Below, piece by piece: positions 45,957 to 56,781 of a stretch of DNA of 64,000 bases. Made by a program: the position numbers and the translations under genes. Below the pieces are notes generated by a model. The model was not told the origin of the DNA. It worked only from the letters and a program-made list of their open reading frames with translations, and made no database searches. The stretch comes from JALYUA01 sp038229875. GTDB taxonomy: Bacteria; Acidobacteriota; Thermoanaerobaculia; UBA5066; Gp7-AA6. Location: the NCBI GenBank assembly GCA_038229875.1, contig JBBROA010000002.1, positions 1 through 64,000 on the forward strand, given 5' to 3'. Numbering within the stretch: position 1 is the stretch's first letter; each line of letters starts with the position of its first letter.

Positions 45957-48448
45957 GCGCCGGCGAGCATAGCGACGTCGTTGAAGATCCCGCCTGCTGT
46001 GACCTCCAGGCCGGCGCCGGGCCCCTGGATGATCAGCGGATTGGAGCGGTAACGCGTGGTCGTGAACGCCACCTGGTTATCCGTGCCGGCGAGGCTCGCG
46101 AACGGCTCGCCGGGGGCGACCTCGACCAGCCCGACACGGATGCGGCGCCGCGTCACCGACGCGACATATCGCAGCACCCGGCCGCGAGAGCGAGCGGAGG
46201 CGACGCGCCGCTCCCATTCCGCGTCACCGGATCCGACCTGAGACAGGAACCGGGCGAGCGGCAGCCCGCGAGCGCGCGCGGGAACCAGGTTCTCGACCGG
46301 CACGGAGTCCGGCTCCCCCGCATAGCCGAGAAGGCGCCCCAGGATCAGCGCTTTTCTTCCGACGTCGGCGCCCGACAGGTCCTCCCGCGGGTCCGGCTCG
46401 GCATAGCCGCGCTGGATCGCCATCAGGAGCGACTCCGAGAACCGGCGGCCCTTGCCGACCTCCGTCAGCAGAAATCCGAGCGTCCCTGAAAGGCAGCCTT
46501 CGATCTTCAGCACGCGGTCGCCCGACTCGACCAACTTGCGCCACGTGTCGAGGACCGGAAGTCCCGCTCCGACGGTCGCTTCGAAGCGCAGTCTCCGCCC
46601 GTTCCGCTCGACCGCCGCGTGGACACCCCGCGCGTCCTCGCTGCGGCCCGCGAGCGGCCGCTTGTTCGCGAGCACCAGGTCGAAGCCGGCGCGCGCCGCT
46701 TCCTCGAGCAGCCCCGCCGTGTTTTCCGCCGTCACATCCACCAGGATCGGGCGTGAGAGCGCGTGCTCGGCGAGCGCGGCGATCGCGTGGCGAGCGGTGC
46801 GCCGCTCCCCCGCCGCCGCCACGGAGCCCGTTCGCGCCTTCGCCGAGACCAGCCGGGCGACCGCGGGCGCCGAGAAGCCGCCGGGCTGGAACCGGAGCCC
46901 GCCGCGGTCGATCACCGCGACCAGGCGCAGGCGCTTTCCGCGCGTGGCGAGAAGACGCGCGAGCGTGCGGCCGACCTGACCGAACCCGAGCAGGACGACG
47001 TCGGCCCTCGAGTCTTCCGCGGCTGCGCCTCCCCCGATCTTCGAAAGCTGGAACGCCTCGTGAATCCGCCTCTGCGCATCCGCAGCCTGCGCCGACGACA
47101 CCACGAATGAGATGTTCAGCTCCGACGATCCCTGCGCGATGGCAACGACGTTGATCCCGGCGCGCGCGAGCGGGCTGAAGACACGGGCGGCGATCCCGGG
47201 AGTTCCCGCCATGCCGAGCCCCACCACCGAGATCGTGGCGAGATCCGGCGAAACGTCCACGCGGTCGAGCTCGCCGCGCGCCAGCTCGCCGGAAAACGCC
47301 GCCTCGAGACTGTGCCGCGCGGCTTTCGCGTGCTCCGCCGGGACCGAGAGACAGATCGAGTGCTCGGAGGACGCCTGGGAGATGAGGGAAACCGAGATGC
47401 CTTCGTGCTGGAGAGCGGCGAAGGTCCGGGCCGCGATTCCGGGGACTCCGAGCATGCCGTTGCCGGTGACCGTCACGAGCGCCTGGGCGCTCATGGCCGA
47501 GATCGCCTTCACGGGGTAGCCGGGAAGAGTGCGGCGCCGGGAAATCTCGGTCCCGCCCCGTTCGGGTTCGCCGAACGGGCGAACGAAAACCGGGACCCTG
47601 CGGCCGGCGAGCGGGATCAGGGCACGGGGCTGCAGGACCTTTGCGCCGTAATAGGCGAGCTCCGCCGCCTCCCGTACGTTCAACTGCGGGATCACACGCG
47701 CGTCGGAAACAACCCTCGGATCCGCCGTCAGGAACCCGGGAACGTCCTTCCAGAGCAGGACGGCTCGGGCGCCGAGAGCCCGGCCGATCAGCGTGGCGGT
47801 CAGGTCGGACCCGCCGCGCCCGAGCGTCACCGGGCGGCCGTCCGAGCCGGTGCCGACGAAACCCGGAACGACCGGAGTCGTCCCCTTCGCAAGAAGCGGC
47901 CGGAGCCCCGCGCGAACCTTGCGGTCGGTCGAGGGGAGATCCGGGAATGCCTGCCCCGGACGCCCGTCGGTTGCGATCATCCCGACGGCGTCTACGTATT
48001 CGGCGACGATACCGCGATCGGCGAGACCCGCCGCGAAGATCAGAGCCGCGAGTTGCTCGCCGCGTACGAGGATGTGGTCGACGCCGGACAGCGACAACTC
48101 GCGCAGAAATCGCGGCGCACCGACGAGCGCTTCGACCTCCGAGAAGGATCGGTCTATCTCTCCGAGGACCCGGCGTCGCGCCGCCGGATCGCGGACGACG
48201 AGCTTCGCGGCCGCCCGGTATCGCTCCCGCAGCGCCCGCGCGCGATCCTTGCCGGAGGAATCTCCGGACGACTCAGCGCGCGCGATCGCGAGGAGGGCGT
48301 CCGTGACGCCGGCAAAAGCCGAGACGACGACCACCGCAGGCCGGGACGCGCCCTGCACGAGGGTCAGGGCGTGCGCGAGGGCCTTTCCGTCGGCAAGCGA
48401 GGCGCCGCCGAATTTGTGGACGGTCGGAGCGCCGGAGGATTTTGCCAA
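45953..48448 (-). CDS. thrA: Bifunctional aspartokinase/homoserine dehydrogenase
   Basis: The 831-residue fusion catalyses the first and third steps from aspartate to threonine. The aspartokinase begins KFGGASLADG. Two ACT regulatory domains follow (near LVTVTGNGMLGVPGIAA and ISVVGLGMAGTPGIAA), the usual site of threonine inhibition. The dehydrogenase has the Rossmann loop VLLGFGQVGRTLARLL and the catalytic segment LSGADVGRKALILGRLLGY (core DVGRKALIL). TTG 48448 is chosen because a CATAAT box ends 7 nt upstream. GTG 48472 is the alternative start. No leader-peptide attenuator is visible. Confidence 0.94.
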   Translation of the reverse strand: MAKSSGAPTVHKFGGASLADGKALAHALTLVQGASRPAVVVVSAFAGVTDALLAIARAESSGDSSGKDRARALRERYRAAAKLVVRDPAARRRVLGEIDRSFSEVEALVGAPRFLRELSLSGVDHILVRGEQLAALIFAAGLADRGIVAEYVDAVGMIATDGRPGQAFPDLPSTDRKVRAGLRPLLAKGTTPVVPGFVGTGSDGRPVTLGRGGSDLTATLIGRALGARAVLLWKDVPGFLTADPRVVSDARVIPQLNVREAAELAYYGAKVLQPRALIPLAGRRVPVFVRPFGEPERGGTEISRRRTLPGYPVKAISAMSAQALVTVTGNGMLGVPGIAARTFAALQHEGISVSLISQASSEHSICLSVPAEHAKAARHSLEAAFSGELARGELDRVDVSPDLATISVVGLGMAGTPGIAARVFSPLARAGINVVAIAQGSSELNISFVVSSAQAADAQRRIHEAFQLSKIGGGAAAEDSRADVVLLGFGQVGRTLARLLATRGKRLRLVAVIDRGGLRFQPGGFSAPAVARLVSAKARTGSVAAAGERRTARHAIAALAEHALSRPILVDVTAENTAGLLEEAARAGFDLVLANKRPLAGRSEDARGVHAAVERNGRRLRFEATVGAGLPVLDTWRKLVESGDRVLKIEGCLSGTLGFLLTEVGKGRRFSESLLMAIQRGYAEPDPREDLSGADVGRKALILGRLLGYAGEPDSVPVENLVPARARGLPLARFLSQVGSGDAEWERRVASARSRGRVLRYVASVTRRRIRVGLVEVAPGEPFASLAGTDNQVAFTTTRYRSNPLIIQGPGAGLEVTAGGIFNDVAMLAGA

Positions 48449-48455
48449 GATGCCG

Positions 48456-48461
48456 ATTATG
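48456..48461 (-). promoter_or_regulatory. -10 box for the threonine operon
   Basis: CATAAT on the minus strand ends 7 nt before TTG 48448, supporting that start and a leaderless thrABC mRNA. Confidence 0.4.
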
Positions 48462-48533
48462 GCTGAGGGCACCCGGGTTTACGCGAGTTGCAACCGGCGT
48501 CTGTGACGAGTCCTGTCAGGCCTGATTCGCCGC

Positions 48534-48633
48534 CCCCTCACCCCGGCCCTCTCCCCCGGCGCGCGGGGAGAGGGAGCGGAAGGGAGCAGCGAGCGGAGCC
48601 GCCCTTGCGCCTCAGGGAGTGAGCGGAGGCGAC
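48534..48633 (+). repeat. Partial structured repeat, copy C
   Basis: It has the left end CCCCCTCACCCCGGCCCTCTC, a perfect 10-bp stem (48547-48556 with 48565-48574) and the right end GTGAGCGGAGGCGACG identical to copy B. The three internal hairpins are absent. Its right end reads into the tautomerase gene and supplies that protein's last residues. Confidence 0.7.
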
Positions 48634-49010
48634 GCGTAGGACGCGAGTCCCTTCCCGAACGACCAGTTCTCCTTCGGCACTTCGACGAGCGTCACCAGGA
48701 TGTCCTCCGGCCGGACGCCCGGATCGGCCGCCAGGTTCTCGGCAATCGCCGCGTAGAGCGCGCGCTTTTTTTCGAGCGTTCGCCCGGCGTTCAGCGTGAT
48801 CTGAATGACGAGGAACCCCGCGCCTCTCGCGATCCCGAGATAGCCCGGGTCGTAGATCAGCTCGTCTTCCTCGTGTTCCGAAAAGATCTGAAAGCGGTCG
48901 TCCGGCGGGACGTCGATCGTCTTGACCATCGCCCGGTGGATACCGTCTCCGACGGCGGCGCGGAAGGCGGAAGGCTGTCCTTCGCGAATCGAAACTCGGA
49001 CCAGCGGCAT
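48612..49010 (-). CDS. Tautomerase-family protein
   Basis: The 132-residue protein starts MPLVRVSIREG, placing the catalytic-type proline at position 2, and continues as a Tautomerase_2-like (MIF/4-OT superfamily) fold with VTLVEVPKENWSFGKG near the C-terminus. The substrate is unknown. Its last seven residues before the stop (ASPPLTP region) are encoded by repeat copy C. The ribosome binding site is AGGAGGG. Confidence 0.8.
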   Translation of the reverse strand: MPLVRVSIREGQPSAFRAAVGDGIHRAMVKTIDVPPDDRFQIFSEHEEDELIYDPGYLGIARGAGFLVIQITLNAGRTLEKKRALYAAIAENLAADPGVRPEDILVTLVEVPKENWSFGKGLASYASPPLTP

Positions 49011-49105
49011 CGGCTACCCTCCTGTCGGAGCCGGTCTCCGGCTCGGGGGGCAACTTACACCCGGGACGAGAGCACGCGTGCTCTCGTCCCGGGAAGTTCG
49101 CCGAT

Positions 49106-49342
49106 TCAGTCGAGCTGCAGGTCCAGGTTGTCCCGGTCCGCATCCGCTGCCAGGGAAGGCCCGCTGTCGGGGGAGGCGGCGGCGCTCGCGGAAGACGTCT
49201 CGGGGGTCGCGGGAGCGTTCGAGGACGTTCCTCCCATCGTGAGCAGCGCCGAGCCAATCAGCGTGATGCCCATCGCGACGCCCATCCACCCTTCGCTCCA
49301 GGAACTCCGGCTCTTCACCACGTGCAGCTTCGTGTCCGTCAT
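49106..49342 (-). CDS. Small single-span membrane protein
   Basis: The 78-residue product from the ATG at 49342 follows a consensus AAGGAGG site. It has a basic N-terminus, one hydrophobic helix (GVAMGITLIGSALLTMG) and a low-complexity Ala/Ser/Pro/Asp tail, likely periplasmic. No family is recognised. It stands alone between the sigma-54 activator gene and the tautomerase gene. Confidence 0.6.
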   Translation of the reverse strand: MTDTKLHVVKSRSSWSEGWMGVAMGITLIGSALLTMGGTSSNAPATPETSSASAAASPDSGPSLAADADRDNLDLQLD

Positions 49343-49524
49343 GACCGCCTCCTTGTATTGGCCCACGCAGGGAGAGAGAGCAAGCGAAGGACCACAGGAT
49401 TCCGCAGGAAGCCGTTTGAATCATCCGGTCTGTTTCCAGAGACTTCGCTCGTCTGGCTGCCCGAAGGGCCACGCGCCTGTCCGGATTCCGGACGACACCA
49501 TTCCAGTTTCTGGACGACGCGCGA

Positions 49525-50891
<1,367 letters not shown>

Positions 50892-50895
<4 letters not shown>

Positions 50896-52265
50896 CGGGC
50901 AGGAAATGAAACGCCCCGGAGGGAGGCGTCGAGAATCTCGATCGGGTGCGCGGCACGGATCTCACTCCCCTGCTCCCTCAAGATCTTCTGGATCTGAAGC
51001 GTGCACCCGGGGTTCGCGCTCGCGAGAAGGTCGGCTCCCGTGGAAAGCACGTTCGCCGCCTTGCGCCGGCCGATCTCGTCCGCGCTCGCGGGCTCCGTCA
51101 GGTTGTAGATCCCGGCGCTTCCGCAGCACTGGTCGCCCTCCGGGATTTCCAGGATCTCGAGACCCGGGATTCCCCGGAGGAGATCCCGCGGCTGATCGCG
51201 GACGCGCTGCGCATGCGCGAGATGGCAGGCGTCGTGGTACGCGACGCGCATCGGACGGGGGTGCCGCGGCGCCGCGGGGCCGAGGGCCGCCAGGAACTCC
51301 GAGACGTCGCGCACGCGCGAGGAAAACGCCGCCGCGCGCTCCGCCCACGAGCGATCCCCCGCGAAAAGGCGGCCGTAGTCCTTCAGGTGCGAGCCGCAAC
51401 CCGCCGCGTTCACGATGATCGCGTCGAGGTTCCGGTTCTCGAAGTGCGCGATCAGGCCGCGAGCGAACGCGAGCGCTTCGCCGTCTCGACCGGCGTGCAT
51501 CGACAGCGCGCCGCAGCAGCCCTGCCACTTCGGGACCGACACGTCGCACCCCTCGGCGGAGAGCGCGCGAACTGTCGCCTGGTTCACCTCGGGAAAGAAG
51601 ACACGCTGCACGCAGCCGGCGACCAGACCGACGCGGGCGCGCACCGGCGCGGCGGCGGCGGTCTTCTCCGGCAGATCCGAGGAGGCAACGCCCTCCCGGA
51701 CCGGCGGCATCAGCGCCTCGAGTTGCGCGAGCCGCCGCGGGAGGATCGTGAGCAGGCCCGAAGCGTGGACGAGCCGCTGGAGCCCGACGGCCGAGTAGAG
51801 CGCGAGCAGCCTCCGGACCACCTTCAGACGCGCCGGGTACGGGAACAGCAGAAAAAGCGACCCGCGGTAGAGACGATCGCCGATCGGGCGGCGGTATTCC
51901 TTCTCGATCGCGGCGCGGGTCTCCTCGATCAGGACGTCGTAGCGCACTCCGGAGGGGCAGGCCGTCAGGCACCCCATGCACCCGAGGCAGCGATCGAAAT
52001 GCGCCACGACGGTGTCGGTGAACGTGAGCTTCCCTTCCGCGAGCCCGCGCATCAGGTCGATGCGCCCCCGGGGCGAGTCCATCTCCTCGCTCCACGAGTT
52101 GTAGGTCGGGCACGCGGGCAGGCAGAACCCGCAGTGGACGCAATCGTCGATCAGAGTGCGGGCGCCGGTTCGGGGGGGCGCGCCCTCTTCCGTCCCGGGC
52201 TGGAGACCGTGCGGTCCGCTTTCCACGACCACGCTACAACCCTCCGACGAAGCGGCCGGGAGCAA
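50892..52265 (-). CDS. glcF: Glycolate oxidase iron-sulfur subunit
   Basis: The 457-residue protein has two [4Fe-4S] ferredoxin motifs (CVHCGFCLPACPTY; CLGCMGCLTACPSGV) and two CCG-type cysteine-rich domains (GCCGAL; QCCGSAGIY). It passes electrons from the flavin subunits to the respiratory chain at the inner membrane. It overlaps glcE upstream and the regulator downstream. The first 30 residues are poorly conserved in character, so the start could be later. Confidence 0.92.
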
Positions 52266-53472
52266 GGCGCCGGTCCGGGTCGAGGCGCGCCTTCATGGAC
52301 TGCTGGAGCGGCCAGGACGCGGACCGCTCTCCCCAGACGTCGACGCGGGACCGGATCGAGGCGGGGGCTGCCTGCAGCGTGAGCGATCCGCCGAGTCCCG
52401 TGAGGACGGACCTCGCGGAGAGAAGCGCCGAGGCGGCGAGCTCGCTGCTCTCGGGGCCGGCGTCTCCGCCGAGGAAGCCGATTCCGAGAGTCGGATACCA
52501 GACGGCGCCGCCGCTCTCGAGGGCGTCCAAGACCTTCGGCACGACCTCCGCCGAGACGGCCTCGACTTCGGAGCGGGGCGCCGTCATCTTCGCGCGAACG
52601 GATTGGAGGCCGCGCACCGAGTCGTGCCGCGACTCGAACGCCGCGCGGGCGGCGGCGTCGACGATCTCGGCGCGCGCGCCCGATTTCATGAGTGCGAGGA
52701 AACGCTCGCGCTGCTGATCGACTCCCGCGGCGAACCCTTCGAACCGGACTCCGAGGTCGAAGACTCCGGGCCCCGACAGGATCGCGACGGCGGACGCGGG
52801 CTCCAGCTGCGCGCGGCGCATCTCGCGGACGACGTTCCTGAGGAGCGCGGCGGAGCAGCCCGGGACCTCGACCATCGCCGAGCTCTCCGGAAGCGGATGG
52901 AGCCGAAAAGTCACCGTCGTGATGAGTCCCAGCGTGCCAAGTGAGCCGACCATGAGTTTCGGGATGTCGAAGCCAGCGACGTTCTTCACGACCTTCCCGC
53001 CGCCCCGCGAAAGGGTACCGTCGGAGCGCACGATCGAGACGCCGATGATGAGGTCGCGGATCGAGCCGTACCGCGCGCGCAGGGGTCCGAACGCGTTTCC
53101 CGCGACGAGGCCTCCGAGCGTTGCGCGCTCGGGCCACGGCGGGTCGAGGGCGAGCCTCTGTCCGTGCGCGCCGGCCACCCTCTGCAGGACCCCCAGCGGG
53201 ACCCCCGCCTCAGCGACGACGATCTGATCCGACGGCGCGTGCTCGAGAATCCGCCCGAGCCCCCCGGTGCGGAGAACCGCGTCGATACCCTCGGCCGGGT
53301 GCCCGGAGTCGAGGTCCGTGCCGCCCCCGACGAAGAGGAGCCTCGCCGCGTCGCGCGCGCACTGCGCCATGACCTCCGCCGCCTCTTCGACGCTGTCTGG
53401 GGAAAAGACGAGCTTCGGCCGAGCGCCGAGCACCGCGTCACTTTCGCGCCCTTCTCGAACAGTCAGATTCAG
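52234..53472 (-). CDS. glcE: Glycolate oxidase FAD-binding subunit, probable CTG start
   Basis: The 412-residue PCMH-type FAD protein has the FAD loop LLFVGGGTDLDSG and ATLGGLVAGNAFGPLRARYGS, core LGGLVAGNAFGP, and the family segment GGKVVKNVAGFDIPKLMVGSLGTLG, core KVVKNVAGFD. No ATG, GTG or TTG is available between the glcD stop and the conserved domain. A CTG at 53472 has a GAGGAG site 6 nt upstream (53479-53484). GTG 53433 is a fallback that would cut conserved residues. The frame also runs open into glcD but with no sensible start. Confidence 0.82.
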   Translation of the reverse strand: MNLTVREGRESDAVLGARPKLVFSPDSVEEAAEVMAQCARDAARLLFVGGGTDLDSGHPAEGIDAVLRTGGLGRILEHAPSDQIVVAEAGVPLGVLQRVAGAHGQRLALDPPWPERATLGGLVAGNAFGPLRARYGSIRDLIIGVSIVRSDGTLSRGGGKVVKNVAGFDIPKLMVGSLGTLGLITTVTFRLHPLPESSAMVEVPGCSAALLRNVVREMRRAQLEPASAVAILSGPGVFDLGVRFEGFAAGVDQQRERFLALMKSGARAEIVDAAARAAFESRHDSVRGLQSVRAKMTAPRSEVEAVSAEVVPKVLDALESGGAVWYPTLGIGFLGGDAGPESSELAASALLSARSVLTGLGGSLTLQAAPASIRSRVDVWGERSASWPLQQSMKARLDPDRRLAPGRFVGGL

Positions 53473-53530
53473 AGGAAGCTCCTCGGCTCCGAGACGCTCG
53501 CCGCGGAACGCTGAACGCTCAACCCTATTC

Positions 53531-55000
53531 TCATCCCCGTCCCGCCTCTCCCGAAAGCTCCGTCGGATGCGGCCGGTACGGGCCCGGCCGGTCGCCGCAC
53601 AGCCGGGGCGTCGGGAACACCTTACCGGGATTGAATCGGTTCGCCGGGTCGAACGCGCAGCGCACGCGGCCCATCGTGTCGAGATCTCCCTCCGCGAACA
53701 TCTCCGCCATGTATGGCGCCTTGTCCGCGCCAACGCCGTGCTCCCCCGTGATCGATCCGCCCGATCGGATGCAGATCCGGAGGACTTCCCCGCCGAGCTC
53801 CTCGGCGCGCTTCTCCTCTCCCGGAACGCGCGCGTCGTAGAGCACGAGGGGATGCAGGTTGCCGTCGCCCGCGTGAAACACGTTCGCCACCCGCAGCCCC
53901 GCCGCGACCGCGAGCGCCTTGATCTCGCGGAGTACGGGCGCGATCGACGAGCGCGGGATCACCCCGTCCTGCACGATGTAGTTCGGGCTGATGCGTCCCA
54001 CGGCGGCAAACGCGCTCTTGCGCCCCTTCCACATCAGCTGCCGCTCGTTCTCGTCCCGCGGGCGGCGGATCTCGATCGCGCCGGCAGCGGCGGCGAGGCG
54101 CGTCGCCGACTCCGAGGTGTGCTCGACTTCCGCCAGCGGCCCGTCCACGTCCATCAGCAGGGCGGCGCCGACGTCGGGCCAGTCCACGCCGGTCGCAGCC
54201 TTCGCGGCCACGATCGCCAGCCGGTCCATCATCTCGATCGCCGCCGGCACGATCCCGGACGCGATGATCGCCGACACGGCGTGACCGGCTTCGTCGGTCG
54301 AAGGAAACGTCGCGAAGAACGTACGCGTCGCTTCGGGCTTCCGGAGGATCCGCAGCACGACCTCGGTGACGATGCCGAGCATGCCTTCACTCCCGACAAG
54401 GACGCCGAGCAGGTCATATCCCGGAGCGTCACCGACCGGCCCCCCAAGATCGAGGACCGAGCCATCGCCGAGGACGATCCGGGCCCCGAGGACGTGATTC
54501 ACGGTGAAACCGTATTTCAGACAGTGCGCTCCGCCGGAGTTCTCCGCGACGTTGCCGCCGATCGTGCAGACGCTCTGCGAGGAAGGATCCGGCGCGTAGT
54601 AGTAGCCCTCGGGAGAGATCCGCTTGCTGACGTCCAGGTTGATCACGCCCGGCTCGACCCGCATCCACTCGTTCTCGTAATCGACCTCGAGGATCTTCTT
54701 CATGCGGGCGAGGCCGATGACGACGCAGCCGGCCACCGGGAGAGCGCCGCCGGACAACCCCGTCCCGGCTCCGCGAGCCACAATCGGAAGCCCGTCGTGC
54801 GCCGCGAGGCGCACGACGGCGGCGACTTCCGCGGTCGACGCGGGCAGAACCACCAGCCCGGGCGTGACGCGGAAGCTCGCAAGGCCGTCGCTCTCGTAGG
54901 TTCGCAGCTGCTCGGGCTCGCTGACGCAGTGGCTCCTTCCGACGATCGCGGCCATGCCCGCCAGGACGCTCTCGGGGACCGCGGACGAGGAGGCGCTCAT
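53531..55000 (-). CDS. glcD: Glycolate oxidase FAD-linked subunit
   Basis: The 489-residue enzyme oxidises glycolate to glyoxylate. The PCMH FAD-binding motif is PIVARGAGTGLSGGALP, followed by IGGNVAENSGGAHCLKYG. The FAD-oxidase C-terminal domain carries NVFHAGDGNLHP and GEHGVG, the catalytic and metal histidines. It lies 22 bp downstream of aceB, so glyoxylate made here can be used directly by malate synthase. Confidence 0.94.
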   Translation of the reverse strand: MSASSSAVPESVLAGMAAIVGRSHCVSEPEQLRTYESDGLASFRVTPGLVVLPASTAEVAAVVRLAAHDGLPIVARGAGTGLSGGALPVAGCVVIGLARMKKILEVDYENEWMRVEPGVINLDVSKRISPEGYYYAPDPSSQSVCTIGGNVAENSGGAHCLKYGFTVNHVLGARIVLGDGSVLDLGGPVGDAPGYDLLGVLVGSEGMLGIVTEVVLRILRKPEATRTFFATFPSTDEAGHAVSAIIASGIVPAAIEMMDRLAIVAAKAATGVDWPDVGAALLMDVDGPLAEVEHTSESATRLAAAAGAIEIRRPRDENERQLMWKGRKSAFAAVGRISPNYIVQDGVIPRSSIAPVLREIKALAVAAGLRVANVFHAGDGNLHPLVLYDARVPGEEKRAEELGGEVLRICIRSGGSITGEHGVGADKAPYMAEMFAEGDLDTMGRVRCAFDPANRFNPGKVFPTPRLCGDRPGPYRPHPTELSGEAGRG

Positions 55001-55022
55001 GCCCGAAGTCCTCCCATGCGCG

Positions 55023-56600
55023 CTATTCGAGGAGGCGATACGCCGGAAACGTCAGGAACTCGGTGAAGCGCGGACTCTCGACCAGCTCGTCCAGGATCTT
55101 CGCGGCCTCTCCGAGCTGCCCGGCTCCGCCACCGCCTCCTCCGAGCGCAGCCAGCTCTTCGGACCGCACTTTCCGGTAGAGCTCGAGCGTCACGCGGGTG
55201 CCGTCCGAGAGTGAGGCGCCGTTATGGATCCATTGCCAGAGCTGGGAGCGGGAGATTTCCGCGGTGGCGACGTCCTCCATGAGGTTGAAGATCGCCGCGG
55301 CGCCGTTGCCCTGCAGCCAGGAGCTCAAGTACTGGAGCGCAACGTTCACGTTGTTTCGAAACCCGGCCTCCGTCACCGAGGCGCCGGGGACGCGCGTGTC
55401 CGTGAGCATTGCCGCAGTCGTTTTCACGTCGTCGCGAAGCCGTTCCTTCTGATTCGGCCGGCCGGCGAGCGCCTTCTCGAAGACCTCTCGTGCGATTGCG
55501 ACGAGACCGGGATGCGCGACCCAGGTTCCGTCGAAACCGTCGGAGGCCTCGCGCTGCTTGTCCTGGCGCACTTTCGCCAGCGCGGCCTCGTTGACCTCGG
55601 GGTCTTTGCGGCTCGGGATGAAAGGCGCCATGCCCCCCATCGCGTGCGCGCGGCGGCGGTGGCACGTGGCAACCAGCAGCTCTGTGTACGCCCGCATGAA
55701 AGGGACCGTCATCGTCAGCTGAGCGCGCTCGGGCAGCACGAGGTCTTTGCGCTCACGCAGGGTCTTGATTGTCGAGAAGAGGTAGTCCCACCGCCCGGCA
55801 TTCAGCCCGCTCGCATGCTCCTTCAACTCCCATAGGATCTCGTCCATCGCGAACGCGGCGGGAAAAGTCTCGACGAGCACGGTCGCGCGGAACGTGCCCC
55901 GCGGGATCTCGAGCTTCTCCTGCGCGAACAGAAAGACGTCGTTCCACAGGCGCGCCTCGAGCGGGCTCTCCATCTTCGGCAGGTAGAAGTACGGCGCCGT
56001 GCCCCGGGCCACGCGCTCGCGCGCGTTGTGGAAGACATACAGGCCGAAGTCGAACAGGCTCGCGGAGATCGGATTCCCGTCGACCTCGACGTGTTTCTCG
56101 GGGAGGTGCCAGCCGCGGGGTCGGACCATGAGAGTCGCGACCTCGGGATTCAGGCGATAGCTCTTCCCCTCCGGGCTGTCCCACGAGATCTCCCCCCGGA
56201 CCGCGTCGATCAGGTTCAATTGACCGGTGACGACGTTCTCCCAGGTGGGCGAAAGCGAGTCTTCGAAGTCCGCCATGAAAACGTCGGCGCCCGAGTTCAG
56301 GGCGTTGATCATCATCTTGCGCTCGACCGGTCCCGTGATCTCGACCCAGCGGCGCTCGAGGTCCGGAGGCGCGGGGGCGACCGTCCAGTCATCCCGCCGG
56401 ACCGATTCGGTTTCGGAAGGGAAGTCCGGCAGCTCCCCGGCGTCGAAACGCGCCTGCCGCTGTGCCCGCCTCGCCAGAAGGTCCTGGCGTGTCGGCTCGA
56501 ACCGCCGCGCCAGAGACTCGACGAAGGCCAGAGCGCCGTCGGACAGGACCGTCTCCGCGGATCCAAGCGATCTCCCGAGGACCTGAACTCCGCTCGCCAT
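55023..56600 (-). CDS. aceB: Malate synthase A
   Basis: The 525-residue enzyme condenses glyoxylate with acetyl-CoA to malate. Length and motifs match the A isoform: [26 protein letters not shown] and the active-site region [12 protein letters not shown]. It heads the operon aceB-glcD-glcE-glcF-activator. No isocitrate lyase is present in the window, so here the enzyme seems tied to glycolate use. The start has a GGGAGGAGAG site. Confidence 0.94.
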   Translation of the reverse strand: MASGVQVLGRSLGSAETVLSDGALAFVESLARRFEPTRQDLLARRAQRQARFDAGELPDFPSETESVRRDDWTVAPAPPDLERRWVEITGPVERKMMINALNSGADVFMADFEDSLSPTWENVVTGQLNLIDAVRGEISWDSPEGKSYRLNPEVATLMVRPRGWHLPEKHVEVDGNPISASLFDFGLYVFHNARERVARGTAPYFYLPKMESPLEARLWNDVFLFAQEKLEIPRGTFRATVLVETFPAAFAMDEILWELKEHASGLNAGRWDYLFSTIKTLRERKDLVLPERAQLTMTVPFMRAYTELLVATCHRRRAHAMGGMAPFIPSRKDPEVNEAALAKVRQDKQREASDGFDGTWVAHPGLVAIAREVFEKALAGRPNQKERLRDDVKTTAAMLTDTRVPGASVTEAGFRNNVNVALQYLSSWLQGNGAAAIFNLMEDVATAEISRSQLWQWIHNGASLSDGTRVTLELYRKVRSEELAALGGGGGGAGQLGEAAKILDELVESPRFTEFLTFPAYRLLE

Positions 56601-56781
56601 GCTCTCCTCCCGGACAAAACCCTTCCGAGACTACCTCAGCCATTGGACAGCGCCCGGCCGCCTGCCCGCTTCTTTTTTGCCTTCGGGATGTCCGGCGTGT
56701 GGCATACGATTCGGAGCAATCGAAGAGGTCCCTGTATCAAGCGGGGGTCATCCATCTGATGGCTCCAGAGAGGGAGACGCC

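Noticed and set aside
45953..48530. Threonine-operon attenuator or leader peptide
   Set aside because: Upstream of thrA there is no Thr/Ile-rich short frame and no terminator hairpin. The -10 box lies right at the start codon.
56601..56781. Sigma-54 (-24/-12) promoter in the aceB-importer gap
   Set aside because: TGGCAT near 56700 lacks the TTGC block at the right spacing, and no other GG-N10-GC pair fits.
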